Source: Anaerolineae bacterium
GTDB lineage: Bacteria; Chloroflexota; Anaerolineae; 4572-78; J111
Direction of reading: 5' to 3'
Assembly: GCA_023382535.1 (NCBI GenBank)
Contig: JAHDWA010000052.1
Location: 1 to 64,000 of the forward strand
Length of the DNA: 64,000 nt
The notes beneath the pieces are model-generated. The model did not search any database. It was not told the DNA's origin and saw nothing but the letters and a program-made list of their open reading frames with translations. Shown piece by piece: positions 16,265-24,243 of the stretch (the stretch's first letter is position 1; every line of letters begins with the position of its first letter). Made by a program: the position numbers and the translations under genes.

Positions 16265-17293
16265 GAGCAGCGGTTTAGGAATTTTTTCACCGCACGAGCT
16301 GCGGATGACCAGTTGCGTCTTCAACACGGTCTGCCGGGGGGGCTGTGGCCCATGCCTTAGCAGGTCAATAAGACTGGTCACGGCTTGCCCGCCCAACTGC
16401 TGAATAGGCTGGCGGACCGTCGTTAACGGCGGGTCGGCAACAGCGGCCCCGGGCAAATCATCGAAACCCACGAGCGCTATGTCTTGGGGCACGACCAAAC
16501 CGGCACCGCGCAGGGCCCGCAATGCCCCCAAGGCCATTGTATCTGAGGCGACAAAGACAGCGTCGGGGCGGTGGGGAAGCAACCGCTGCATGGCCAGATA
16601 GCCGCCGGTTTCGGTAAAATCGCCTTCGACGATAAGCGCTTCGTCCAGGGGATACCCCCGTTCGTTTAAGGCGTTTAAGTAGCCCTGGCGGCGATCAAGC
16701 CCCACGGGTGTATCCAGCGGGCCGGTAATAGTGGCGATCCGGCGGCGTCCGAGCCGGGCCAGGTGACTTACTGCCCTGTAAGCACCCTCCGTATTGTCGG
16801 CATCTACAAAGCTAATGCCTGAGGAGGTGGTGGGGCGCCCAATCATAACAAACGGCACGTCATTTTCCAGCAGTTGGACTGTCAAAGGATCGTTGACCGG
16901 CAAAGCACTGACAATGACCCCATCCACCAACTGCTTGCGGGTAACTCTTGGCGAGAGCCGCTGCTCTTCTTCCTCGGTATAGAACAAGAAGAGGGAGAGG
17001 ATGTAGTGATTCGTATTACAGGCCTGGGCAATTCCTTGCATGAGGCGGGGGTAGTAAGGGTCGGTAAAAAGGAACTGGACCGACCTGGGAATAACCAGGC
17101 CGATGATGCCGGAGCGCTGGCTGGCCAGGGAGCGGGCGGCCGGATCGGGATGATAGCCGGTTTCTTCAATAACCTGGAGGATCCGCTGGCGGACTTCTGG
17201 CCTGACGCTGACATGGTTATTGACCACCCGCGAGACGGTCGAGCGGGACACACCTGATAATTTTGCAATTTGTTCGAGCGTTAGTTTACTCAT
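16259..17293 (-). CDS. LacI-family repressor, CelR/CebR type (cellobiose regulon)
   Basis: 344 residues. The N-terminal helix-turn-helix (LEQIAKLSGVSRSTVSRVVN) and hinge (HPDPAARSLASQRSG) are followed by a periplasmic-binding-protein-like effector domain (IIGLVIP ... DGVIVSA ... PDAVFVASDTMALGAL ... VALVGFDD-type segment). The start at ATG 17293 places the HTH at the standard position. Immediately upstream sits the 14-bp sequence TGGGAGCGCTCCCA, which is the operator described for CelR of Thermobifida fusca and close to that of Streptomyces CebR. The next gene is cellobiose phosphorylase. I infer autoregulation and cellobiose (or a related disaccharide) as inducer. Confidence 0.92.
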   Translation of the reverse strand: MSKLTLEQIAKLSGVSRSTVSRVVNNHVSVRPEVRQRILQVIEETGYHPDPAARSLASQRSGIIGLVIPRSVQFLFTDPYYPRLMQGIAQACNTNHYILSLFLFYTEEEEQRLSPRVTRKQLVDGVIVSALPVNDPLTVQLLENDVPFVMIGRPTTSSGISFVDADNTEGAYRAVSHLARLGRRRIATITGPLDTPVGLDRRQGYLNALNERGYPLDEALIVEGDFTETGGYLAMQRLLPHRPDAVFVASDTMALGALRALRGAGLVVPQDIALVGFDDLPGAAVADPPLTTVRQPIQQLGGQAVTSLIDLLRHGPQPPRQTVLKTQLVIRSSCGEKIPKPLLR

Positions 17294-17301
17294 ACCTGAA
17301 A

Positions 17302-17319
17302 TTTGGGAGCGCTCCCAAA
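17302..17319. promoter_or_regulatory. CelR-type operator
   Basis: Perfect 18-bp palindrome TTTGGGAGCGCTCCCAAA containing the known CelR box. It lies 10-17 bases downstream of the -10 hexamer of the promoter at 17329-17357 and 8 bases before the repressor start codon, a position that would block transcription. Confidence 0.9.
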
Positions 17320-17328
17320 ACTTTCCGT

Positions 17329-17357
17329 ATAATAATGTACTCACGTTTTCTTGTCAA
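17329..17357 (-). promoter_or_regulatory. Promoter of the cellobiose unit
   Basis: On the minus strand TTGACA (17357-17352), 17-base spacer, TATTAT (17334-17329). The consensus -35, optimal spacing and adjacent operator make this a strong repressible sigma70-type promoter. Confidence 0.85.
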
Positions 17358-17444
17358 ATGGACTGTGCATCTTGTCGAGATTGGAGGCGTAAGGTACAAT
17401 TTAGGAGAGCGTCGGCCGGGCGGTTAAGACAACAGCGCTCCCGA

Positions 17445-17472
17445 TTGTGGTTTGTACCATTCAGGGTACAAT
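17445..17472 (+). promoter_or_regulatory. Candidate promoter/operator upstream of the DUF1385 gene
   Basis: TTGTGG, 16 bases, TACAAT. The stretch TTGTACC-ATTCAG-GGTACAA (17452-17471) is a perfect inverted repeat overlapping the -10, and GGTACAAT also occurs at about 17393-17400. An unknown regulator could bind here. Downstream, 17531-17558 is a short-word repeat (ATCTGACTACTGATTACTGG). Confidence 0.4.
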
Positions 17473-17575
17473 CGTTTTAATGTCTTCTGTTGTTTATAGC
17501 CGGTTAAGTTTTTGTTGAAACTGGCTTTGTATATCTGACTACTGATTACTGGCTACTAACTTCCACGAGGTCTTG

Positions 17576-18514
17576 ATGAATAAACCTTTTAACTATGGCG
17601 GTCAAGCCGTTATCGAAGGGGTGATGATGCGGGGGCGCAAGCATATGGCTGTGGCGGTGCGCAACCCCAAGGGTGAAATTGTGCTGCACAGCGAGCCGCT
17701 CAACCCGCGTATCTACTCCAGTTTTATCAATAAGGTGCCTTTTTTGCGGGGCTTTACCCTGTTGTGGGATGCCCTGGTGCTGGGGATGCGCACGTTAATG
17801 TTCTCCGCCGAGGTAGCCATGGGTGAAGAAGAGGCTGAATTTAGCGGCCCCATGGCCTGGGGCACGGTGGCCTTTTCGCTGCTGCTTGCAGTCGCCATCT
17901 TTTTTGTCAGCCCGCTCCTGTTGATCAGCTTAATCAAGCAGTTTGTGGATGTATCTATCCTGGTGCAGCACCTCATCGAGGGCCTGGTCCGGCTGGCCCT
18001 CTTTTTAGCCTACGTCTGGGGGATTGGCTTTCTGGCTGAAATAAAACGCGTTTTCGGGTATCACGGAGCGGAACACAAGGCCATCAACGCCTATGAGCAG
18101 GGGGTGGAACTGACTCCGGAAAAAGTGTCCCAATGCAGTATTGTCCACCCGCGCTGCGGCACAGCCTTTTTGCTCATCGTGATGGTCATTTCCATTTTTG
18201 TGTTTGCCCTGGTCGGCGACCCACCGCTGTGGCTCAAGATTGTCTCGCGGATTGTCTTGATTCCGGTCATCGCCGGGATTGCCTACGAGTTCCTCAAGTT
18301 TAGCGCCGCGCACCAGGAAAATCCGCTCATGAAACTGTTAATTGCGCCCGGTCTGGCCCTGCAAGGACTGACCACCCGCGAACCCGATTTAAGTATGCTT
18401 GAAGTCTCCATTGCCGCGCTTAAAAAGCTGCTGGTCGAAGAACAATTGGCCGCGGAAGTCCAGCCGGTCGAATCTGCTGAAGCCTTGACCGCACCAGGGT
18501 CGGCGGGGAGATAG
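17576..18514 (+). CDS. DUF1385 (YqhQ-like) membrane protein
   Basis: 312 residues with the family signatures GGQAVIEGVMMRGR near the N terminus, HGAEHKAINAYE in the middle, and HPRCGTAFL. Four to five hydrophobic segments lie between residues about 95 and 255. The family is widespread in Firmicutes and Chloroflexota; a biochemical function is not settled. I chose ATG 17576, preceded by CACGAGG; a TTG immediately before it is in frame but unnecessary. No operon partner overlaps it; the next gene starts 131 bases later behind a palindromic element. Confidence 0.85.
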   Translation: MNKPFNYGGQAVIEGVMMRGRKHMAVAVRNPKGEIVLHSEPLNPRIYSSFINKVPFLRGFTLLWDALVLGMRTLMFSAEVAMGEEEAEFSGPMAWGTVAFSLLLAVAIFFVSPLLLISLIKQFVDVSILVQHLIEGLVRLALFLAYVWGIGFLAEIKRVFGYHGAEHKAINAYEQGVELTPEKVSQCSIVHPRCGTAFLLIVMVISIFVFALVGDPPLWLKIVSRIVLIPVIAGIAYEFLKFSAAHQENPLMKLLIAPGLALQGLTTREPDLSMLEVSIAALKKLLVEEQLAAEVQPVESAEALTAPGSAGR

Positions 18515-18560
18515 GGCTAACGTGTTAATGAGGATTGACTTTCAAAATCCGTAAATCAAC

Positions 18561-18622
18561 GGGGAGACTGGAAGGTTAAAAGGATGGATACTGCTTACCC
18601 AGACTTCCAATCTTCCAACCTT
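18561..18622. repeat. Short-word palindromic element, intergenic (copy B)
   Basis: GGAGACTGGAAGGTT is answered by CAGACTTCCAATCTTCCAAC, giving an imperfect hairpin. It is the intergenic counterpart of the coding copies at 2153, 56627 and 61607, and ends about 24 bases before the next start codon. Confidence 0.7.
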
Positions 18623-18645
18623 ATTAAGAGGGAAGCTTTACCAGC

Positions 18646-19320
18646 ATGACTACCAGATTCGTGTCTACCACCGATAAACTGCGCGCCCAATCGCTCAACC
18701 GCACCGGCCTGGAACATTACGAGCGCTGGGAGATGGAGAGCGCGATCACTCTGTTTCAGGAAGCGGTCCGGCTGGACGATACCGAGGCGGATTACCACCT
18801 GAACCTGGCCCGCGCCCAGGTGCGCATGGGCGATTATGAGCTGATGCTGCATGCCCTCGGCGATTACATCCGCACCGAGAAGGACAAAAACCTGGTTAAC
18901 CGCTTTGAAGCCCTTTTCAGCAATGCGCTGGACCCGGTCGAGACCCGGCTGACCAATGTCATGCCCAAGCAGGGTCTGCGCCTGGAAATTGTCGGGGCGG
19001 CCATTCAAATGTGGGTGGAATACCGGGTAACGATTGGCAAACGCTACCTCGATTTGAGCCAGCCCGATGCCTGGGCCGCGGCTCTGGATTACACCGTGCG
19101 CAAAATCAATTTCCAGGAAGCAACGATTGAGCAGCTTACGCAATGGTACCACACTTCCGAAGCAGCCCTGCGCACCAATCACGCCGATTTGATCAGCACC
19201 CTGGACATTATGCCCTGCGACTATCGTTACTTTCGGGGAGAAGATAATCCCCTGGACAAGCTGGTCGAAGCGGCCATGATGTTGGAAGATTTGGAAAAAC
19301 GTTTCCGGGAGACGGCGTGA
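18646..19320 (+). CDS. TPR-containing protein of unknown function
   Basis: 224 residues. The N-terminal 70 residues form about one and a half tetratricopeptide repeats (LNRTGLEHYERWEMESAITLF, LNLARAQVRMGDYELMLHAL). The rest is helical and unassigned (VETRLTNVMPKQGLRLEIVG ... MWVEYRVTIGKRYLDL). No signal peptide. Its TGA stop overlaps the GTG start of era by 4 bases (GTGA), so the two are translationally coupled; this suggests a cytoplasmic scaffold role connected with ribosome biogenesis, but there is no direct evidence. Confidence 0.75.
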   Translation: MTTRFVSTTDKLRAQSLNRTGLEHYERWEMESAITLFQEAVRLDDTEADYHLNLARAQVRMGDYELMLHALGDYIRTEKDKNLVNRFEALFSNALDPVETRLTNVMPKQGLRLEIVGAAIQMWVEYRVTIGKRYLDLSQPDAWAAALDYTVRKINFQEATIEQLTQWYHTSEAALRTNHADLISTLDIMPCDYRYFRGEDNPLDKLVEAAMMLEDLEKRFRETA

Positions 19321-20336
19321 CCTCCCCGGCTGAGTGGCCTCCCGGCTTTGAGGATGACGAGTCAGACGACGAAGTTCCTTTTCTGGAGGAGTCCCTGCCG
19401 CCAAATCACCATTCGGGCTTTGTGGCGGTGGTTGGACGGCCCAATGTCGGCAAGTCTACCCTGCTGAACCGGCTGCTGGGCCAAAAAATTGCCATTGTCA
19501 GCCCCAAACCCCAAACTACCCGCAACCAGCTCCTGGGTATTGTAACCACCTCGCCGGAGTTCGAGCCGGACTTGCCGCCCGCCCAGGTAATATTTGTAGA
19601 CACGCCGGGCATCCACCAGCCGCATCACAAACTGGGAGAATATCTGGTCGAAACCGCGCTGGCGGCCCTGCCCGATGCCGATGTGGTCGTCTGGCTGGTT
19701 GACGCCTCGGAGCCGCCGACCGAGGAAGACCGGCTGGTGGCCGCAGCGCTCCGTGATAATTTAGGGGCAATTCCGGCAGAAACGGCTGTCCTCCTGGCTC
19801 TGAACAAAGCTGATTTGCTCCCCCCCACCATCCCTGAAGCAGAATTGGCCCAGCCTTTTTTAGAACTGTATCCGGCCAGCGAGTGGCTAAAAATTTCGGC
19901 TACCCGCGGCGACAACCAAACCGAACTGCTGCGCCGGATTATTGACCACCTGCCGCTCGGCCCGCGCTACTTCCCCGAAGATCAAATTACCGACCAGCAG
20001 ACCCGTTTCATCGCCGCCGAGTTCATCCGCGAGGCGGCCCTCAAGGTACTGCACCAGGAAGTGCCGCACGCCCTGGCCGTGCGCGTCACCGAATTCAAGC
20101 CCCGCAGCGAGCGGATGACCTACATCAGCGCCGATTTGATTATCGAGCGGGATTCGCAAAAAGCGATTGTCATCGGCGAAAAGGGCAAATCGCTTAAAAA
20201 AATCGGGCAGATCGCCCGGCCCCAAATCGAGGAGTTGGTCGGCACCCAGGTTTACCTGGAGTTGTGGGTTAAGGTGCGACCCAAGTGGCGGCAAAAGGAA
20301 AATGAGTTACGCTGGCTGGGCTACGCCTTGGAGTAA
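19317..20336 (+). CDS. era: GTPase Era
   Basis: 339 residues. G1 is GRPNVGKST (about residues 40-48), G3 is DTPGIHQPHHK, G4 is NKAD, and the C-terminal KH domain has the GEKGKSLKKIG loop. Era binds the 3' end of 16S rRNA and assists 30S subunit maturation. An acidic N-terminal extension of about 32 residues (FEDDESDDE) precedes the G domain, longer than usual. It starts with GTG overlapping the stop of the TPR gene. The gene on the opposite strand ends 3 bases after its stop. Confidence 0.96.
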   Translation: MTSPAEWPPGFEDDESDDEVPFLEESLPPNHHSGFVAVVGRPNVGKSTLLNRLLGQKIAIVSPKPQTTRNQLLGIVTTSPEFEPDLPPAQVIFVDTPGIHQPHHKLGEYLVETALAALPDADVVVWLVDASEPPTEEDRLVAAALRDNLGAIPAETAVLLALNKADLLPPTIPEAELAQPFLELYPASEWLKISATRGDNQTELLRRIIDHLPLGPRYFPEDQITDQQTRFIAAEFIREAALKVLHQEVPHALAVRVTEFKPRSERMTYISADLIIERDSQKAIVIGEKGKSLKKIGQIARPQIEELVGTQVYLELWVKVRPKWRQKENELRWLGYALE

Positions 20337-20339
20337 CGC

Positions 20340-20900
20340 CTAGTCCTGCTCTATCTCTCTGATCACCCGGGCCGGATTCCCCGCCACCACCGTATTCGCC
20401 GGCACGGGCCGCGTCACCACCGCCCCGGCCCCAACGACGGCATTCCGGCCAATGACCACTCCCGGCAAAACGATGGCGCCTCCTCCCAACCAGGCATTGT
20501 CCTCAACGACAATCGGCCTGGCCGTTTCCCAGCCTTGAAGGCGGCTCTGTGCCTGTAAGGGGTGGGCCGCGGTATAAAACTGCACATTCGGCCCGATCAT
20601 CACCCGGTGTCCAATCCGCACCTCGTTATTATCCAGAATGGTACAGGAGAAATTCAAATAGACATGGTCGCCCAGGTAGATATTCCGGCCGTAGCTGCAA
20701 TAGAAGGGTGATTCGATAACGGATTCAAAGCCAATCCCTCCCAGCAATTGCCGGAGAAGCGCCTGCTGTTCCTGCTCTGTCTCGGCCAAATTGAAGCGCC
20801 GGAGCAACTGCTTGGTCTGCCGGCGTTCAGCTTCCAGTTCAGGATCGAGACAGTTATAGAGGTCTCCAGCCAACATTTTTTCTTTTTCGCTCTTACCCAC
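20340..20900 (-). CDS. Maltose O-acetyltransferase-type sugar acetyltransferase
   Basis: 186 residues. The N-terminal Mac domain (KMLAGDLYNCLDPELEAER) precedes a left-handed beta-helix of hexapeptide repeats (NIYLGDHVYLN, VRIGHRVMIGPNV, VVIGRNAVVGAGAVVT). The catalytic His is in TAAHPL. Such enzymes move acetyl from acetyl-CoA to sugars such as maltose, glucose or galactosides. The start is GTG at 20900, preceded by AAGGG; the family usually begins like this just before the Mac domain. Downstream of the DUF421 gene on the same strand, 21 bases apart. Confidence 0.9.
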   Translation of the reverse strand: MGKSEKEKMLAGDLYNCLDPELEAERRQTKQLLRRFNLAETEQEQQALLRQLLGGIGFESVIESPFYCSYGRNIYLGDHVYLNFSCTILDNNEVRIGHRVMIGPNVQFYTAAHPLQAQSRLQGWETARPIVVEDNAWLGGGAIVLPGVVIGRNAVVGAGAVVTRPVPANTVVAGNPARVIREIEQD

Positions 20901-20921
20901 GAATTGACCCTTACTACGCCC

Positions 20922-21458
20922 CTAGCCGGGCTTTGCTTTTGAGTCTTGCGCCTTATTGCCCTTTGCCTCATTCGAGATGATACTGATCCGGCCGTCACCC
21001 TCTAAATAGGCCTTCTTTACATCGCTCACCTTTTCAACCCCCTGCTGGCGGAGCTGGCTCATCAGTTCCTCCTCGGTAATCAGTTCCTGGCGCATATTTC
21101 GCCGCAGCATCCGGCCGTTCTTAATCAAGAGTAAGGGAGCCGCACGAACAAGGCGCTGAAAAAAAGGGAAGCGATACCCCAGCCAATCCAGGGCGTAGTC
21201 CCAGAAAGCAATGGTCCCAACTAAAATAACTCCTTCGGTGATGGATTTGTACTCGCCAGCCATGGCGTTCTGGGCCGCATCGGCGATGATGACGATGACC
21301 AGCAGGTCGGTAATACCAATCGCTCCCGTCTCGCGGCGCAGGAAGCGCAGGACAAAAAAGAGCAGCAGGTAGACCAATGTGCCGCGGATGAAGACTTCCA
21401 GTAGTGACGTCGTCGGGACAAATATGGATTTCCAATCAATCTGAAAGAGTTGGTCCAT
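20922..21458 (-). CDS. DUF421 (YetF-like) membrane protein
   Basis: 178 residues. Three transmembrane helices lie in the first half (TLVYLLLFFVLRFLRRE; TDLLVIVIIADAAQNAM; VGTIAFWDYALDWLGY), followed by the soluble YetF domain (LLIKNGRMLRRNMRQELITEEELMSQLR-type sequence). Cellular role is unclear in the family. The last 15 residues (EAKGNKAQDSKAKPG) are low complexity and are encoded by a short-word repeat (about 20928-20975), so the C terminus looks altered by such an element. Confidence 0.85.
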   Translation of the reverse strand: MDQLFQIDWKSIFVPTTSLLEVFIRGTLVYLLLFFVLRFLRRETGAIGITDLLVIVIIADAAQNAMAGEYKSITEGVILVGTIAFWDYALDWLGYRFPFFQRLVRAAPLLLIKNGRMLRRNMRQELITEEELMSQLRQQGVEKVSDVKKAYLEGDGRISIISNEAKGNKAQDSKAKPG

Positions 21459-21584
21459 AGCTTAATACCAGGATCATCTAAAGATCAAAACTCTCAATCT
21501 ATGATACCTTATAATAGGAGAATTCACCACTAAAGCTTTACCCTGCAAATTTCCTAACGACACAAAAAGCAGATCAAAACCTGC

Positions 21585-21613
21585 TTGACAAATTTGATAG
21601 ATGGTATTATATC
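21585..21613 (+). promoter_or_regulatory. Promoter of the esterase gene
   Basis: TTGACA, 17 bases, TATATC (or TTATAT at 16). The surrounding 21459-21665 region is AT-rich and contains no gene. Confidence 0.65.
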
Positions 21614-21665
21614 CTATTACTTTACGTAATTTCTTTGAAAAGAATAACCAACAAGGATATAAGAA

Positions 21666-22598
21666 ATGCCAAGTTTAAGAAGCCGTCTGTTCATCTTCGC
21701 CTTGAAACACCGCCATTTGTTGAGCTTTCAACGGAAAAGAAGAACCACCGTTGATTGGAACACGTCGGTGCTACAATTACGCGAGGAAGTTGAAAAAGGG
21801 GCCGGGTTTCTCGGAAAATTGCCGGCCAATTTTGACCTGTCGCCCATTACCATAGAAGGCATTTCGGGCGAATGGATGCTCCCGCCGCAGGCCACAAAAG
21901 ATAAAGTAATCCTCTACTTTCACGGCGGCGGCCTGGTGATAGGTTCGGTCAAGGCCCACCGGGGAATTGTCGCCAAGTTCGTTAAAGGGAGTGGCATTGG
22001 GGCGCTTGCATTTGACTACGGTTTAGCTCCGGAACGTCCCTTCCCCGAAGGGCTTAACGACTCGGTAACCGTCTACCGTTATTTGTTAGCCGAAGGGGTT
22101 AAGCCGGCAAACATTGTCTTGATGGGGGATTCCGGGGGTGGAAATCTGTGTCTGGCTACCTTACTTGTCCTTAAAGAGAAAGGTTTTCCCCTGCCTGCTG
22201 CCGCAGTGGTACTTTCTCCCTGGACCGATTTAAAAAACAGCGGGGAGTCTTTTGAAACGAATGCCAAGGTAGACACATTAACCTGGCGGGATGCTCAGAT
22301 CGTATTTAGCAAATATTATGCCGGAGATAATGACCCCGGCTTGCCGTGGATATCCCCGCTCTATGGCGATCTAAAAGGACTTCCGCCTTTGCTTATCTAT
22401 GTTGGCGGAGATGAACTGATGAGAGATGATTCCATCCGCTTTGCAGCAAAGGCGAAAGATGCCGGCGTAGATGTTACCTTAAGGGTTGGGGAGGGAATGT
22501 TTCATTGCTATCCCGCCTGCGCTCCCCTCTTTCCGGAGGCAACGCAGGCAATGGACGAGATTTGTACGTTTATAAGAACCCATATCAACAATTCGTAA
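21666..22598 (+). CDS. Alpha/beta hydrolase, HSL (hormone-sensitive lipase-like) esterase
   Basis: 310 residues. The oxyanion-hole motif FHGGGLVIGS, nucleophile elbow GDSGGGNL, acid in YVGGDELMRDD and terminal His (GMFHCYPA) are all present and in order, so the enzyme should be an active carboxylesterase. No signal peptide beyond a basic N terminus (RSRLFIFALKHRH). It stands alone behind its own promoter, with a convergent DinB gene downstream. Substrate unknown. Confidence 0.9.
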   Translation: MPSLRSRLFIFALKHRHLLSFQRKRRTTVDWNTSVLQLREEVEKGAGFLGKLPANFDLSPITIEGISGEWMLPPQATKDKVILYFHGGGLVIGSVKAHRGIVAKFVKGSGIGALAFDYGLAPERPFPEGLNDSVTVYRYLLAEGVKPANIVLMGDSGGGNLCLATLLVLKEKGFPLPAAAVVLSPWTDLKNSGESFETNAKVDTLTWRDAQIVFSKYYAGDNDPGLPWISPLYGDLKGLPPLLIYVGGDELMRDDSIRFAAKAKDAGVDVTLRVGEGMFHCYPACAPLFPEATQAMDEICTFIRTHINNS

Positions 22599-22620
22599 GA
22601 TAAGGAGCAAGTGTCTCTCA

Positions 22621-23124
22621 TTACCCGGGCCATTTCTGACCGCTCCCGGTAACAAAGGAAATAATGATGTCCAGGGTCGGCAAAGGATAGCCAAGCCCGC
22701 TGAGCACGATTGAAAGCTCGCCGCGGTGATGGGTAGAGTGAACAAAGGCCTGGGTCAGCATCTGCCACACTGCCAAACGAATCGAATGGCCGCCAATCTC
22801 GTACTCGACCTCCCGCATGAGGTCGCTTTCGGTCAGCGAGCGCATAAACGCCTCCTGCTCCTGGGCCAGTTGGTCCGTATAGGCCCGGATTTGGGCCAGA
22901 CTCGGCGCTGCGGTGGGCCGGGGAGGTAAAGGCTGTCCTTGACTCTGCTTGAGAAAAAACGTTTCCACGGCGAGTATGTGGATTAACAAAGTTCGCACCG
23001 ACTCGTGGCTGGGGCTGGCCGGCCGGGTGAACTCCTCATCGCTTAAGCTGGCCGCCGTCTCCAAGACGAGCCGGTTGGCATAGACGTTGTAAGTGGTGAG
23101 CGCAACCAATAGGTCTCGATCCAT
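22621..23124 (-). CDS. DinB-family protein
   Basis: 167 residues of four-helix-bundle type. The metal-binding His pattern of the DinB/YfiT fold is visible: LLIHILAVE, and AFVHSTHHRGEL near the C terminus. Family members include thiol-dependent transferases and hydrolases; the exact activity here is unknown. It is 16 bases downstream of the lipoate-ligase-like gene on the same strand and probably cotranscribed. Confidence 0.85.
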   Translation of the reverse strand: MDRDLLVALTTYNVYANRLVLETAASLSDEEFTRPASPSHESVRTLLIHILAVETFFLKQSQGQPLPPRPTAAPSLAQIRAYTDQLAQEQEAFMRSLTESDLMREVEYEIGGHSIRLAVWQMLTQAFVHSTHHRGELSIVLSGLGYPLPTLDIIISFVTGSGQKWPG

Positions 23125-23140
23125 GAATTATTGGCCTTTC

Positions 23141-24043
23141 TCACACCCGTTTATTCCAACTGTCATGCGCATACTGCTCAGCTCGTAATTTATCCGCCAG
23201 AGCTTGCTCCTGCTCGGTTAGAGGCATCTCCGGCAAGGCCAGGTTGAGTTCCTCGGCAAAGCCCTCGACCAGTGCGGCCATGACTTCATTATACGCTAAC
23301 ACCCGGCCCGTGACCTGCTCCAGCGTGGTCGCCCGCCGGGGCAGCAGTTCCGCCTGGACGGCTCGCTCTTCCGGGGCGAAGTTCAGCGCCTCCAAAATGC
23401 GATTCAAATCGCCGTAAAGGGGCAGCGTCCCGTGCTGCAACACGATTTTTCGCCGCCGTAGTTGGGCGCTGCCGATCAGTTTTTTGCCCCCCCAGGTAAT
23501 TTCATAGCGCGAGGGCGTATCGAAACAAACCGGCCCGCCCCGGGCCGCCCGCGTGTCCGTTGCTCCGTCGTCGCCGGCCGCCTGGGTGGCCTGGACGCCC
23601 AGCTTTTCCAGGCCGCGCAGCAGCCCAAAACTCAGCAGGCGGTACGACTCGACGATGCCGCCCTGGATGCGCGGGTCATCCTGCGGAATAATCAGGCTGT
23701 AAGTTACTTCGTCGGTGTGGAGGATTGCCTTGCCGCCGGTGGGCCGGCGGGTCCAGGTGTAGCCCAGCCGCCGGCAGGCGGCCTCGTCAACTTCGCGCCA
23801 GTGCTGGTTGTAACCCAGGCTCAGGCAGGGCGGCTCCCACTGAAAAAAACGCAGGGTCGGCGTTCCATGCCCATCGGCCAGCGCGTGCAGAATGGCCTCG
23901 TCAACGGCCATGTTGGTCGCGCCGTCGAGGGGTGGGGTGATAAGAAGTCGCCAGGTGGCAGGAGGGTAGGAGGTTGAAAGGTTGGTGAGTTGGGTGTTAG
24001 AGAAGACAGGGTGATTAGGGTTGGGGAAAATTTGTTGATTCAT
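23141..24043 (-). CDS. Lipoate-protein ligase A / octanoyltransferase family protein
   Basis: About 300 residues. The core contains GATNMAVDEAIL, RRPTGGKAILH and GKKLIGSAQLRR, the conserved signatures of the LplA/LipM fold, with a C-terminal accessory region (LAYNEVMAALVEGFAEEL). It should attach lipoyl or octanoyl groups to the lysine of carrier domains. LplA and LipM cannot be told apart from sequence alone here. The first about 30 residues (NPNHPVFSNTQLTNLSTSYP) are not part of the family and are encoded by a tandem-word stretch (about 23945-24025), a likely N-terminal accretion. Two in-frame ATGs (24064, 24043) are possible; neither has a strong ribosome site. Confidence 0.85.
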   Translation of the reverse strand: MNQQIFPNPNHPVFSNTQLTNLSTSYPPATWRLLITPPLDGATNMAVDEAILHALADGHGTPTLRFFQWEPPCLSLGYNQHWREVDEAACRRLGYTWTRRPTGGKAILHTDEVTYSLIIPQDDPRIQGGIVESYRLLSFGLLRGLEKLGVQATQAAGDDGATDTRAARGGPVCFDTPSRYEITWGGKKLIGSAQLRRRKIVLQHGTLPLYGDLNRILEALNFAPEERAVQAELLPRRATTLEQVTGRVLAYNEVMAALVEGFAEELNLALPEMPLTEQEQALADKLRAEQYAHDSWNKRV

Positions 24044-24185
24044 GGGTCGTTCGTCGCCGGTCATGCGTCAATATTTTAACACGAGCATAGCAAAAGCCAA
24101 AGTCTCTTGAAAAAACTTTCGCTGCGGAGGCTCAAAGTGCAGCTTGACCCTCCGTTTTATACTCTCGTGAAAAAACAGAAGTTGT

Positions 24186-24214
24186 TTGCCGTTTTTAAGC
24201 CGGTACATTACTAT
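24186..24214 (+). promoter_or_regulatory. Candidate promoter of the homoserine dehydrogenase gene
   Basis: TTGCCG, 17 bases, TACTAT, placed 30 bases before the start codon. The region 24065-24185 also holds an imperfect GGAGG/CCTCC hairpin (about 24135-24159) but no evident leader peptide. Confidence 0.5.
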
Positions 24215-24243
24215 AGCGTCATCTTTCTAAAGAGGACAACCCT

